Assembly (NCBI RefSeq): GCF_026151205.1
Contig: NC_087078.1
Span: 15,083,118 to 15,147,117 of the forward strand
Source: Bolinopsis microptera
Taxonomy: Eukaryota > Ctenophora > Tentaculata > Lobata > Bolinopsidae
Direction of reading: 5' to 3'
DNA length: 64,000 bases
Numbering within the stretch: the stretch's first letter is position 1; each line of letters opens with the position of its first letter. The translations under genes and the position numbers were made by a program. The notes below the pieces were generated by a model that was not told the DNA's origin, searched no databases, and was given only the letters and a program-made list of their open reading frames with translations. This document shows, piece by piece, positions 35,971 through 51,419 of the stretch.

Positions 35971-36468
35971 TTAGTGATGTGATCCACCAGCGAAATGGTT
36001 CCAGAATCCTAAGGGATATGCAGGGAGAAGCCTCACCACAGCTTGACAGAGGTGAAAGTAGCAATTGCTCACATCCCATCCTGGCAAACTCTTCATAAAA
36101 GCATTCATAACAGCTTTCTCGAAATCTACTAAAATGGTACCAGTCTCCACCAGACAATGCTGGTCAAAATAGTGCTTAATAACATCTAAAACAAATTCAT
36201 AAGTGTCCCCTTTCTTGTCACCACTTAAAATATAAACTAAAGGCACACATTTGTTGTCTACAACTGAGTGGATGGTGTAAGACTGAGGAAAGATCTTCGG
36301 TGATACATAGAAAGTGCCGTCTGCTATCCAGTCTGAGTGCTCCGACAGTGTCTTCATGTTCCTGCTCGTGGCGAATACGATGACTCTGACTCCCCGATCA
36401 CCGCCAGGAAGATGTGAGGGCTGAATCCTTGTTCTTCTTCCGACAGTAGATGAATCCATCAGAGTCAA
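35971..36468 (-). pseudogene. MULE transposase fragment
   Basis: The 165-residue frame contains WIADGTFYVSPKIFPQSYTI, VPLVYILSGDKKGDTYEFVL, ILVDFEKAVMNAF and CYFHLCQAVVRLL. These are successive landmarks of the MULE transposase domain: the first Asp in ADGTF, the DFE acidic residue, and the C-x-FH-x-x-Q-A motif. The N-terminal zinc finger and the region past the FHLCQ motif are missing, and the frame runs into the left TIR. It is a truncated, non-functional copy, perhaps captured between TIRs. Confidence 0.85.
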
Positions 36469-36519
36469 GTAGCTGTTGAGATCCTGTACGACCAGAGATA
36501 AATTTGGAGAAGGTAGGCA

Positions 36520-36798
36520 TGTTGATAGAATGTAAGAATGCGATACTGTTGTCTTTCTACTACTATACTATGTTTACAGTATGTACTGAAGGGGTATCCT
36601 AGGAAGTTTCTTGAACTTTTAACAGGTACCCCTCCTCATTTAACCCTCAATTAAGTTTCCTATCATTCGGCTGAGTCGACCGAGGAGATCGCATAGATCC
36701 AATGTATCCTTAGCTAATCCCTAGACTAGGTGACACTGGGATTCGAACCCTGAACCTTCTGCGCAGAAGGCGGATGGTCTAACCACTAGGCCACCTAG
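36520..36798 (-). repeat. SINE-like unit with tRNA-like head inside the MULE
   Basis: 36798-36726 on the minus strand reads CTAGGTGGCCTAGTGGTTAG ... GGTTCGAATCCC ... CACCTAG, with a perfect 7-bp acceptor stem and A and B boxes. The anticodon loop would have only 6 bases and the T stem has a mismatch, so it is a tRNA-derived head rather than a tRNA gene. The body (36545-36690) is shared with 47640-47775, for example TTGAGGGTTAAAT(A/G)AGGAGGG and ACTGTAAACAT. Confidence 0.65.
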
Positions 36799-37154
36799 TA
36801 CATTTTCATCTTTCAGTATATATACCTAAGAACACTTGATCGGATCACTCTCCTTGCATGCCTTTGGCACGTACGTCTCACATCCCTTGATACGAGAACC
36901 CCCTTTAGCAAGAGCTCCCGTCCCTTATGTGATCTACGAGTCGAGCAGTCAGATCATGTTTACTTCTTAATGTACAGCTATGATTTACAGAATTGACATG
37001 TGAACTCTACCCTATATCTAGCTCATTTCTGGGTCAATTAAATTCTACTGATGGATCACATCACTAACTATACGTCACATCACTAATTATACGTCATATG
37101 ATCTGACCCCTAATAATGGAGGGCCCCCCTTTGTCGGCCTCCCTATAGAATTAG

Positions 37155-39310
37155 AGTAGTGACCCGAGTTAGCATGCAACGCCAACATGGCACAAAGCGG
37201 TATTCTTGTCGTGCTATCCAATGTCTGCAGTGCAAATATTGGTTTTTATCGGTGATATCAACTCACAACACAACAAAACGAACATAATACTAAACTATGC
37301 ATGCCTTATGCTAGTTGCAACTGGATGATATCCTATAACTGGGACAGAACAAAGGCTACTGTATTATTGGACATTCCAACGATAAAGTATGGTCATCCTA
37401 CTTAAGTAACTGCAGTTACGAGGGGTAATGAGATTGCTATCAAACATCAATACGCCATCCCTCTAAACCATAAACCACATGGTACTGGAAATAAAAAACG
37501 AACTGCCACATGCCACGGAATTTACAGAATTTCCATAGGCAGAGAAGGACGAGAATGAAATTTCAAGTGCGCATGCGGAAATATGAACTCTTTTAACACT
37601 GACACAGATCTGTATTTGATGTGGTTGACTTGGGACAGTTTAAATACTCGTAATAAAATCCGCGGCAACACTTTGAATTCGGCGGTTCATCAAAACATCC
37701 AGACAGAGATGAATCGAGTAGACGATGTTTCACAGTAAGCATTTACAGGCTACTGCAGTAGAAGGATTTTAAAGCTGCTAAACAAGGACTAGAACTTTAA
37801 TCGAGACAGTAAGTAGAGAGTGAACCCGTGAAATTATCATAATGATTAGGGTCGTACTAAAAAACTTTACTGATTCAATTATATCACCACTGAATTACAG
37901 ACAATAGTTGGGAAAATTCCAGAGCTTACCAGTCAATGGAAAAGAAGTTGGTTCTTAATAACATTAATTAAAGGGCATTCATCAGAAAAATATTAACCAA
38001 AAAATGCTGGAATTAACTAAAATACAGTATTCCTATGAACAATGACGGAGATTATTTTCTGAATTAGATATGAGATAACGAGAATTAGCGGAGGAAACAA
38101 CACAAATACCTCAAGTGATATCTGATCTCCATCCGGACTGATCTTGCACAGGAGCAGAAGTAAAACAAAGGGTTCTGTGGAAAGCGGGGGCAGCGTATCT
38201 CTTACCTAAATTAGACTGATTAAATGATCAATAAATTATACTGTAACGACAGTTATCTTGCCTTATCTCGGATTAGTACATCTTGAGAAAGATCAGAGGA
38301 CATGTCAAATGTCACCCCTTTAAGTATACACCTGGTCTGGCGAGAAACCGATAATTTTAGGATTGGGTTACCTAGTGACCATCTGGAACTTGTGGTAAAA
38401 CTTCTCTCCTTCGTAGGGAATAGCTTTACTTTGGAGTTAGACCGTGTTGTTCGCGTCCTAACACGACAACTTATTTTCCTCGAGCATGTCTATAACTATC
38501 TAAAGCTTTTTATTACTTTAATTCAATTTGAAAGTAGCATTATTTAAATAGACTGCTTCTTGACATCTTCAGATCAGTCCCCGTAACTTAAAGATACCAA
38601 ATATTTGATACATTACACAATGTTTTCTGTTTCTATGAATATTAGCATTGTACCGTTTTAATTTTGTGACTTTGTAGTTATGAGAAGCTTTAGATTAGTA
38701 GCAGTTAAACTATGTATTGCATAACAATAATTGCAGTCTTATCATTGAATATTCACATCGCAGATTGCAAAAATCTTGACAATTTCCAGATGAAATGGAA
38801 AATTAATATAATACATATTATTTGATATTACAAGACTACCGAGGAAATATCTACCCCCTGATTAGTAATTCCTCAGTAAAAGCATCATTCACAACATTAA
38901 TAACGATTCTAAATATTAAACCATACTTGTCATTGAACAGTATTGTATACCGTGTCTGATTCTATAACTTTACATCCGAGTTGTAACAAAAAGCTGTAAC
39001 AACAAAAACTTCGGAAAGTTTTTCAAAAAACACCCAAATATTATAATTTTAACCACAGATAAAACGACTGCTTTACTTTTCATGATACTTATGCTAAATT
39101 TACAGACAAATCATATTACCACAACAAGTCAATTATTCGGTTTTCAGGGTTTTTAGCTATGCATGTAATATGAACATCTTACAGCCAGTTTAAATCTATA
39201 CACTTGGTTACAGTGTTTCTGTGAATTCCATTACAATGAACCAACAAAGTATCGTCACAACAATGTCCCAAAAATACCAAAAATAACGATAACATCCTAA
39301 ACTAAACCTC
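37155..39310. other. stretch without recognisable gene
   Basis: AT-rich DNA downstream of RNF121 with no convincing frame. A possible exon end (SPDGDQISLE|gtattt, minus strand, near 38110) lacks an ATG and was not annotated. Confidence 0.45.
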
Positions 39311-39312
39311 AT

Positions 39313-44650
<5,338 letters not shown>

Positions 44651-44754
44651 TGTACTCTTTTTTGAGCTTCACACCATCAATACTACACCCAAAATGTAAA
44701 TGTTTAATATCAAGGTAAAGCAATGTCATCTCACTTAAAATGCCAAGTATAAAA

Positions 44755-46389
44755 TACGGGTATATGGCCCCCAGAATATAGGTGGCCCCCAAAATATAGG
44801 TCATGTTAGTGGATACAGTTCTAACCAAGATAAGCGATACTTTTGGAGTAAAACATGTAACTTATGTTTCTGGATAAAAATTTTGGACCTACATGAGGTA
44901 TTTTGGTATATTTGGTCATGACAGCGAAAGATTTAAACGATGTTGTCATTTTCTAGAGGGGTAAATATCGCGAAAAATTGTCATGACAAAAATCTGTCCA
45001 ACACATGCCATTAAGACTACTGGTATGAGTATAAGTATTATTTTAAGCTATCTTTTCATCGAGACATCTGCAAACTGACAATTTGGAAAAAAGTTATGGC
45101 CACCACAATTTTACGGGCCCCCAGAATATAGGTCTATACGACCCCCAGAATATAGGTTGGTCAAAAACCCTGAACATGCCCAAAACCATGCTTTGGGATG
45201 CTCTACTTGTAGCTACTAGTCTCCTGAACCCACATATCAAGTTTTATCAAAATTGGATAAAAATTGGCCGAGTTATGGGATAAAAACAAAAACCATATGC
45301 CCATATTTGGGCATACGCACCAAATTTGATCGATTTTGGTCCATAAATTGGTCTAATATCAATATTTTTGAATGAAACCAACTTTATATGGAAGGTAAGC
45401 ATATATTACACATTCTCTATGATTATCAGCTCAATATCTACCTAACTGTGGATTCTGTGTTCAAATAATCGCAAAAAATGAACAAAATCGCCCATATCTC
45501 AAACTGACTTCGCTCAAAACAATAGAACTCAATAGGGTTTCAATATTTTCACATGAAATTTTCAGAATCAACGTAGAATTGTCTCATGACCTTAAGTTTT
45601 GGGACAGAATTTTGAGTTAGGCCTTTAAAAAAATTTGGCGGCCAAAAATGTCTGATTTACAGTCATTGAGGTGCACATTGTATTGATACAGATAAAAACA
45701 GCCCCCCTCAATCATATCTAGGGACACTCCTTCAATCTTATTTAAGTATTTAGTTAAGATCCCTACTAAATGAGTGCATGAAAGCTTTTTAACAAGTAAA
45801 ATTAAAGATTTTACTCATTACGGGTATATGGCCCCCAGAATATAGGTTTTTTTAAAAAAATAGCGACCAAGATTCTGCATTTTCTCTGTCACCCTGAGCA
45901 TTAAGGAATGTGGGGTAGTGATGAGAAACAGTTAAAGAACATATGCTGAAGAGATGGCATCATCAAAATGTATGAAGGTGGAGTATTTGAGGACGATTTT
46001 TGCATACCTATATTCTGGGGGCCGTAGTTTTTGATTTTTTGCTATTAAGTATACTCTAAACCTTTTCAATTTAGTATCTGGAGCCATTGGCATCATCAAT
46101 ACAGTCTCAGCAACATATTCTGACTGCATATAACTGTCTGTGACAATTTTAGAACAACTTAGGAACAGATGTTTGGACCTATATTCTGGGGGCCCTGTTA
46201 AAAAATGGTATTTTTACAGGTGAAAAAAAAGTACACTTAAAAACCTAATAATTATTTTCAACTACCCAAGAAACATTTAAAGGGTTATTATGTACATATT
46301 TACAGCCCTAAACATGCTTAGAAGTAGTTTTAACACCTGTTTCTAAGTGCTCAAAAAACGACCTATATTCTGGGGGCCATATACCCGTA
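44755..46389. mobile_element. composite TIR element rich in a CCCCCAGAATATAGG motif
   Basis: TACGGGTATATGGCCCCCAG at 44755 is matched by its inverse, CTGGGGGCCATATACCCGTA, ending at 46389, so TA flanks or ends both termini. A second left end occurs at 45819, so a 571-bp unit (45819-46389) is nested in, or shares its right end with, the larger element. The motif CCCCCAGAATATAGGT or its inverse recurs about eight times inside. The 600-bp repeat copy 3 is inserted at 45170-45648. No transposase. Confidence 0.8.
45170..45648 (+). repeat. 600-bp dispersed non-coding repeat, copy 3 (partial)
   Basis: Matches 24400-24895 in order (CCCTGAACATGCCCAAAA, TACTTGTAGC, TTTGGGCATACGCACCAAAT, TTTGGCGGCCAAA) but lacks the GC-rich end containing GGTCCGGGACCCC. 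It lies between CCCCCAGAATATAGG motifs. Confidence 0.85.
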
Positions 46390-46394
46390 CCATA

Positions 46395-48130
46395 TAAAAA
46401 ATACAGCTCAGAGATTGCTGAATATGTAAATTGTACGGTAGTGTAAACTAATTTGCAGCATTCATACTACATATTATCATGGTATCATCGCAAAATGTAA
46501 ATTTCTAAGAGTTGACCTAACTATCTAACAAAGCTATGACAACAATTACTAATACATTATCAAACAGACTGTGTATGTAATATGGTGGGGTTATCAAATA
46601 CTTGGTATCCCTTATAAGTTGAGCAACACATAGCTTTTAGCTTCCTATCTTAGGGTCATATAGAATGACCCTGATTGGCAGAGCACAATACACTGGTAAC
46701 GGAAATGGTCCATTGCTTCACAAATTAGTTGTATTATCTATATTTTCATCAATTTCCCAAAACAAATGTAAAGTTCTGCCAGGGATATCCATGCACATGT
46801 AAAGTAAAACAAATTTAGTAAAACAAATTTAAATTTTGGTATTTATTAATAACAATCAAAACATATCATATCATAAAAATAAAGCCGCGCGTTGGTTGAC
46901 TGCCTCAGTATGGTGAATAATTTAAGCTTGAAGGTGCCCTGCGCATTTACAGAACATTATGCGGCGATCACATGATCACGAGGACCTGTGAGCGCCAAAT
47001 TTAATTTAAACTTTCTAGAAATCGTACATCACTACGAGTTACTCATGCTTTTGAATTATAGGAGTGCGGATTGTCAGGTATTTCATTCATTCATACTTAA
47101 TCGGTTTAAAGCTGTATATTTAGAGCTCACTATTGTTTGAACTATGAAAGCAGAACGTAAATAATGGACAATATACCGACGACAATACCAAGGACCCGAG
47201 TGCCGCATTGACTTTTCCGGATCCGTTTTTACCGAAGGCTTATCCACCAGTTACTCATGCTGCATGTATAGTCTGATAATATTTTGTTTTATCTCTAGCA
47301 AGCATTCTGTAAGTTGGAGTGTCGTATTTATTATAGAAGAGCCAGCCAACCTCCGCATTTCAATCTTTTGTATGCCAGGTTCGTTTATAAAATCTAATCA
47401 TATAATAAGATTGATCCAATAGTCTAAGATGAACGGTATATCTTAGCTCATCGTTATTAAAATCCTAATGGTTGAATTAATCAAGTAATGTTCCCTTCCA
47501 ACACAACTAAACAACAAACAAATGCTTGCTCACCAGTGGTGACGCAATCGGTAATGTAAAGTAGGTATAGTATTATTATATTATTATTATTATTATAAAG
47601 GATGAACCCAACATGAGCTTCCTCAACATTAAGTGTCTCCTCTACTCGGTTGATTCAGCTGAATTATCAAAAAAGATGATTGAGGGTTAAATAAGGAGGG
47701 CCAGGAACCCTATCAAAAGATCAAAAATAATATTTTAGTAAACTGTAAACATTACATAGTACTATACTATATACTATACTATATCTTGTCGAAGGTACGA
47801 TTGACAATATCTGTTTGTAGCCTCATTTCACTTAATCAGGATCAGTAATCTATTTGGTTTACATTTTTACATGGCGTTAAGCTTGGATTATATACCGTAT
47901 ATTGAACCAATACTATAACTACTGCATCAAGCTGTCCGTAAATATTTTGATTACAATCTCAATCCTAAATTCCATCAAACAAACACTTAGAAAAAAACGT
48001 TCTGAAAAGATCGAAAACCAGCGCTCGATTCTTACATGATTTATCAAAACTGCACGGCGCCCAAAATAAATCATTAGTAGCCAATTTTTAAAACATTTTC
48101 GAATCGTTTAAGCATTAAAGCGCGAAGTAG
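46395..48130. other. stretch without recognisable gene; SINE-body match at 47640-47775
   Basis: AT-rich. 47640-47775 is related to the body of the SINE-like unit in the MULE (36545-36690). A (TTA)n run at 47575-47597 precedes it. Nothing else is recognised. Confidence 0.5.
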
Positions 48131-48138
48131 CTGTACTT

Positions 48139-48236
48139 TGTATCACGTCGTAACCCTCATTGTCGTATCACTAAGTCATTTAAATAGTATCGTGTCAACG
48201 ATACAGCCGCGCGGCAGGTCTACAACGTATGACATT
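48139..48236 (+). repeat. chain-of-hairpins repeat R3 (degenerate)
   Basis: Starts GTATCACGTCGTAACCCTCA and ends TACAACGTATGAC. The ATCGT-ACGAT stem survives and the GCGC stem is shortened. Confidence 0.7.
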
Positions 48237-48330
48237 ATGACAAGCTTTGATTTACCTGGGGACCCCAGGCTATTATGTTCATAAACAATAAAGATTTGGC
48301 GGAATGACAGGCTGAGCGCGGCCCAGTAAG

Positions 48331-48432
48331 CTTTGATTCACGATGTCAATCCTTCGCATCTCGCCGATCTGAATACGTGGTTGCGAGAAGCATTATTTGA
48401 TGCGCGCGCGACCCAGTAGTGCATCGCGCTAC
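48331..48432 (+). repeat. second short repeat (donor-like copy of the insert in R4)
   Basis: This 102-bp segment, from CTTTGATTCACGATGTCAAT to CATCGCGCTACAA, occurs inverted inside R4 at about 48753-48858. A related sequence follows R1 at 3450-3520. It appears to be a mobile unit of its own. Confidence 0.75.
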
Positions 48433-48694
48433 AATGACAAGCTGTACCTTGATTGAATTGTGTAACAAATAGCAAGGCAATTGGGTTGCGGAAAATAATT
48501 AAAACATATGCATATGAACAATATATGCAAATAAATTCACCAATGGTAATTGTTTAACAATAGGTTGCATTGGACACCTAAAAATAAATTTCTGTCAATA
48601 AATAAATAAATTAAAATTAATTTTAATTAAAATTGAGTAAAATTATTTTTTAAACCCGTACCCCTTAAAAAAAGTTTCACCTTGTTTAGACTTT

Positions 48695-48910
48695 TCATAC
48701 GTTGTATGACCCGCCACGCACGAGTGCGCGGCTCCCCCTGTATCGTAGAAACTTTGTAGCGCGATGCACTACTGGGTCGCGCGCGCATCAAATAATGTTT
48801 CTCGCAACCACGTATGCAGATCGGCGAGATGCAAAGGATTGACATCGTGAATCAACTAAAAACTCTACAGGGGTTATAGTGAAGCGACAGTGGGGTCACC
48901 ACGTGATACA
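48695..48910 (-). repeat. chain-of-hairpins repeat R4 with nested insertion
   Basis: The outer parts match R5 (50849-50958). In place of R5's continuous GTAGAAACTCTACAGG, R4 is split after GTAGAAAC by about 107 bp (48753-48858) and resumes with AAACTCTACAGG. The insert is an inverted copy of 48331-48432, so one short repeat has moved into another. Confidence 0.85.
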
Positions 48911-49517
48911 ATTACAAGTTTAAACCACACACGATCAATTTTTTAAATGTGTTTGTTCCAGTATAAATATGACTATTTTAAATAAAAAAAGTGTCATGGC
49001 ACATTAAACAACCGTGTTTTTATTTTTCGCTTGAGCAGCTCAGATTGATTTGAAAATAAATGCAAAATATTTATTTGGAGAACTTTGCCGCTTCGACGCG
49101 CCGCGCGAACTATCATTCTTGCAGCTTAATAAAACAAATATTTAATAAAACAAATATTTATTTTTACGGCACAATCAAACAATATCAATAATAAATAAAT
49201 CAGGGGAGGTTTGAAGAGGTTTCAAGTGCCGAAGGCCACTGCTTATCTTTAGGATTTGAGAGTGACCTGTGCTTGAAACCCCCTCAACCATCCACTACGT
49301 CAATATAAAACTTATTATACAAATATAGAAAAATATAATTATCTAAGCTAAAATTGCTTATTGGTCTAGTTTGGTGACATAGGAGAGCCCAGTTGAGTTT
49401 TAGTTTAGGTTTATGTTTTAAATCATAGTTTGAAAGGTTAGCCATGTTTCATGGCAGAGAGAGATATCATGTGTGCAGAGCCGTACCAGATGTAGAATTT
49501 GAGATATAATATAGATT

Positions 49518-49960
49518 AGTTACCATATATTAGGGTCACCTCGATTTTGGAGGGATAGCAAGTGCTTTTTAAGGTTAGATTTAATAATACCTGACGAGGC
49601 TGATAAGTCTGAATTTTTTATTTGGAAGACCCCGGGATTATTATCCCATCTACATTAGCATCACATATTTCGAATACATAGGGGATGAGATCATTCCATA
49701 TTTTCGTAGAGGTGTACAAAAAGTTCTGTTGGGAGATATCTAACCTCAGTAATGGGACAATCAGACGAAGTTTTTCATTTCTAGGACAGAACTTGAAAAG
49801 ATCTTTAATCGACTGGGGGACATCAAATTTAAGAATTTTGAATAGCTCCATAAATGTATGGTACATGTGCAGATTCTCCAGGTTCATAATTTTCTGCTCA
49901 GTGAATATGCTTTGCATGCTGCTTTGCATTGATCATCATATATAATATCGTTGTTTCAAA
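49518..49960 (-). pseudogene. LINE polyprotein C-terminus (truncated, frameshifted)
   Basis: From 49929 down the frame reads IMNLENLHMYHTFMELFKIL, then SIKDLF, RLDISQQNFLYTSTKIWNDL and IPYVFE. After a frameshift near 49625 it continues FKIKNSDLSASSGIIKSNLK, then KHLLSLQ. The L-x-x-Y, FxY...IWN-x-LP-like pattern and final NLKKHLL match the post-RT segment of CR1/jockey-like LINEs. The 5' end is missing. Confidence 0.7.
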
Positions 49961-49988
49961 GCAAAGCAACGATGTTGTCCATTGTTAA

Positions 49989-50154
49989 TGGACTAACCCG
50001 GCGCGCGCTACTTCGTAGCAATTTCCTCAGGCCATTTCGAATTACTGGGGGTGATTTTGACGAATATTACTTGTCTAAATTTCTTCGAAGTAGCGCGCGC
50101 CGCTTTCTTCCCGAAATGTTATGGCCCGACGAAGTAGCGCGCCGGGCTAATCCG
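49989..50154. mobile_element. 166-bp MITE flanked by TTAA
   Basis: The ends TGGACTAACCCGGCGCGCGC and CGGATTAGCCCGGCGCGC (inverted) lie between TTAA at 49985-49988 and TTAA at 50155-50158. The GCGCGCTACTTCG motif recurs inverted inside. TTAA duplications are typical of piggyBac and Kolobok. The open frame crossing it is incidental. Confidence 0.7.
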
Positions 50155-50159
50155 TTAAA

Positions 50160-50848
50160 ACAATTAAATGGACAAGGGGTTCACCTAACCATGTGCTTTC
50201 GCGCCACTGCGGGCGCGCTTGTTTCACAAGTCAAGAAAAGCACCTATCCACGAACCCCGATGGGAAGGTTCGTGCGCGCGTGCGCAGTGCTGACAACAGC
50301 GTCTATGTAGCGCAGGTAGTCTTGGAACTTCTCCCTCTAGTATGCAGTAACCCCTATTCAGGTTTTTATAGTGCATAGTGACAGTGTATAGGGGTTAATT
50401 AGGTATAAACTACAGTACAGCTGTACTTACACCTACATTCACAAGCATGCAAGCTCACGTGGTCCAATGAGCGGGAAACGGAGGACAAGGTATGGTGACG
50501 TCATAGTCACGTGACCTCATAAGCTCATAATCACGTGACCTCAGACCCAATCAATGATCAATTAGGTTCGGGCATGGTCAGCCCCCTGTCACCCGATCTT
50601 GAGGTGACGTACGACACCTCGTTTACGCAATCAATGTCTGAAATGCTACACACGTCGGATATGAGGACAAAAGCGCGGGTAATTTTGGCACCACTGTACA
50701 GTGGTGCCAAAATCGTTGGGTGGGTTCATGGCTAGAGCCCTTTTTACCGCCGTGAGGCGGGCGCGCGCTACTGCAAGCGCAAGGGCTCTGGATAGAGCAA
50801 GACAAGGGGTGATTTGGAATCAGTGTCCGAAAATGCATAGATTTACGT
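50160..50848. other. GC-richer stretch with palindromes, no gene recognised
   Basis: Contains two TCACGTGACCTCA repeats (50510-50545) next to TGACGTCA, a perfect 32-bp palindrome at 50682-50713, and GAGCCCTT...AAGGGCTC inverted arms around 50736-50791. Base composition differs from the AT-rich surroundings. Confidence 0.5.
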
Positions 50849-50958
50849 TGTCATACGTTCTATGACCCGCCGCGCACGAGTGCGCGGCTCCCCCTGTATC
50901 GTAGAAACTCTACAGGGTGATATAGTGAAGCGACAGTGGGGGTCACCACGTGATACAA
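50849..50958 (-). repeat. chain-of-hairpins repeat R5
   Basis: GTCATAC(GTT)CTATGAC, CCGCGCAC-GA-GTGCGCGG, then GTAGAAACTCTAC, GTGAAGCGACAGTGGGGGTC and ACCACGTGATAC. It is the uninterrupted reference for R4. Confidence 0.85.
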
Positions 50959-50959
50959 A

Positions 50960-51419
50960 ATTTACGTTGGTTTCGACTGTCAGGGCCAGGGGCCCTTTTT
51001 ATTTAGAAAAATCTCGAAGATTGACTGTAAAGTGATTTAGCACGCTTGCTACGAGCTGGAACAAATTTGAAATTGGCATCTATGAACATTATAGCCTGAG
51101 GTCCCCAGGTAACAGTAAATAAGAATAATGTACCATGTAATTAGTATGTGCTGACATGCTGTGCTTTAAATTAAAGATAGCCATCCTTATCACTTGCATA
51201 TAGTAATAATGAATGTTTATACTTATTAATATCCGGTCAAATTTCTTTGGATCACTTTTTAAAACTTCTTTTAATCGATATTGTTACGGCCGACATTGGA
51301 AGCAAGGAATCCATGACAATTAAAATCACAATGTTAAAATAAATGGTAAAATATATAGTTTTGTCATAGCACACATTAAGTAATATAGTTGTTCAAGTCC
51401 AGTATGCGTCATGCAAAAA
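50960..51419. other. 3' flank of ODC-like gene A
   Basis: AT-rich, probably includes the 3' UTR of the minus-strand gene ending at 51420. A sequence near 51080-51110 (ATTATAGCCTGAGGTCCCCAGGTA) is related to 48257-48285. Confidence 0.45.

Larger units (their letters stand above)
35895..37143 (-). mobile_element. MULE-family DNA transposon, degenerate, with TIRs and 8-bp target duplication
   Basis: Inverted ends of about 90 bp (35895-35985 and 37049-37143) share CGACAAAGGGGG, ATTATTAGGGGTCAGATCAT and a repeated ATGACGTATAATTAGTGATG motif. The flanks are TATAGAAT at 35887-35894 and 37144-37151, consistent with the 8-9 bp duplications of Mutator-like elements. The interior holds a transposase remnant (35971-36468) and a nested SINE-like unit. 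At 1249 bp the element is too short to be autonomous. Confidence 0.88.

Noticed and set aside
36726-36798. Intact tRNA gene
   Set aside because: The acceptor stem is perfect, but the anticodon loop has 6 bases and the T stem has a mismatch. It is continuous with a repeated SINE-like body.
38100-38180. Possible ninth first exon (SPDGDQISLE before gtattt)
   Set aside because: No ATG in the phase-0 frame, and the composition is unlike the others.
49951-50310. 119-codon open frame
   Set aside because: It spans the border of a TTAA-flanked MITE with no domain; chance frame in GC-richer DNA.
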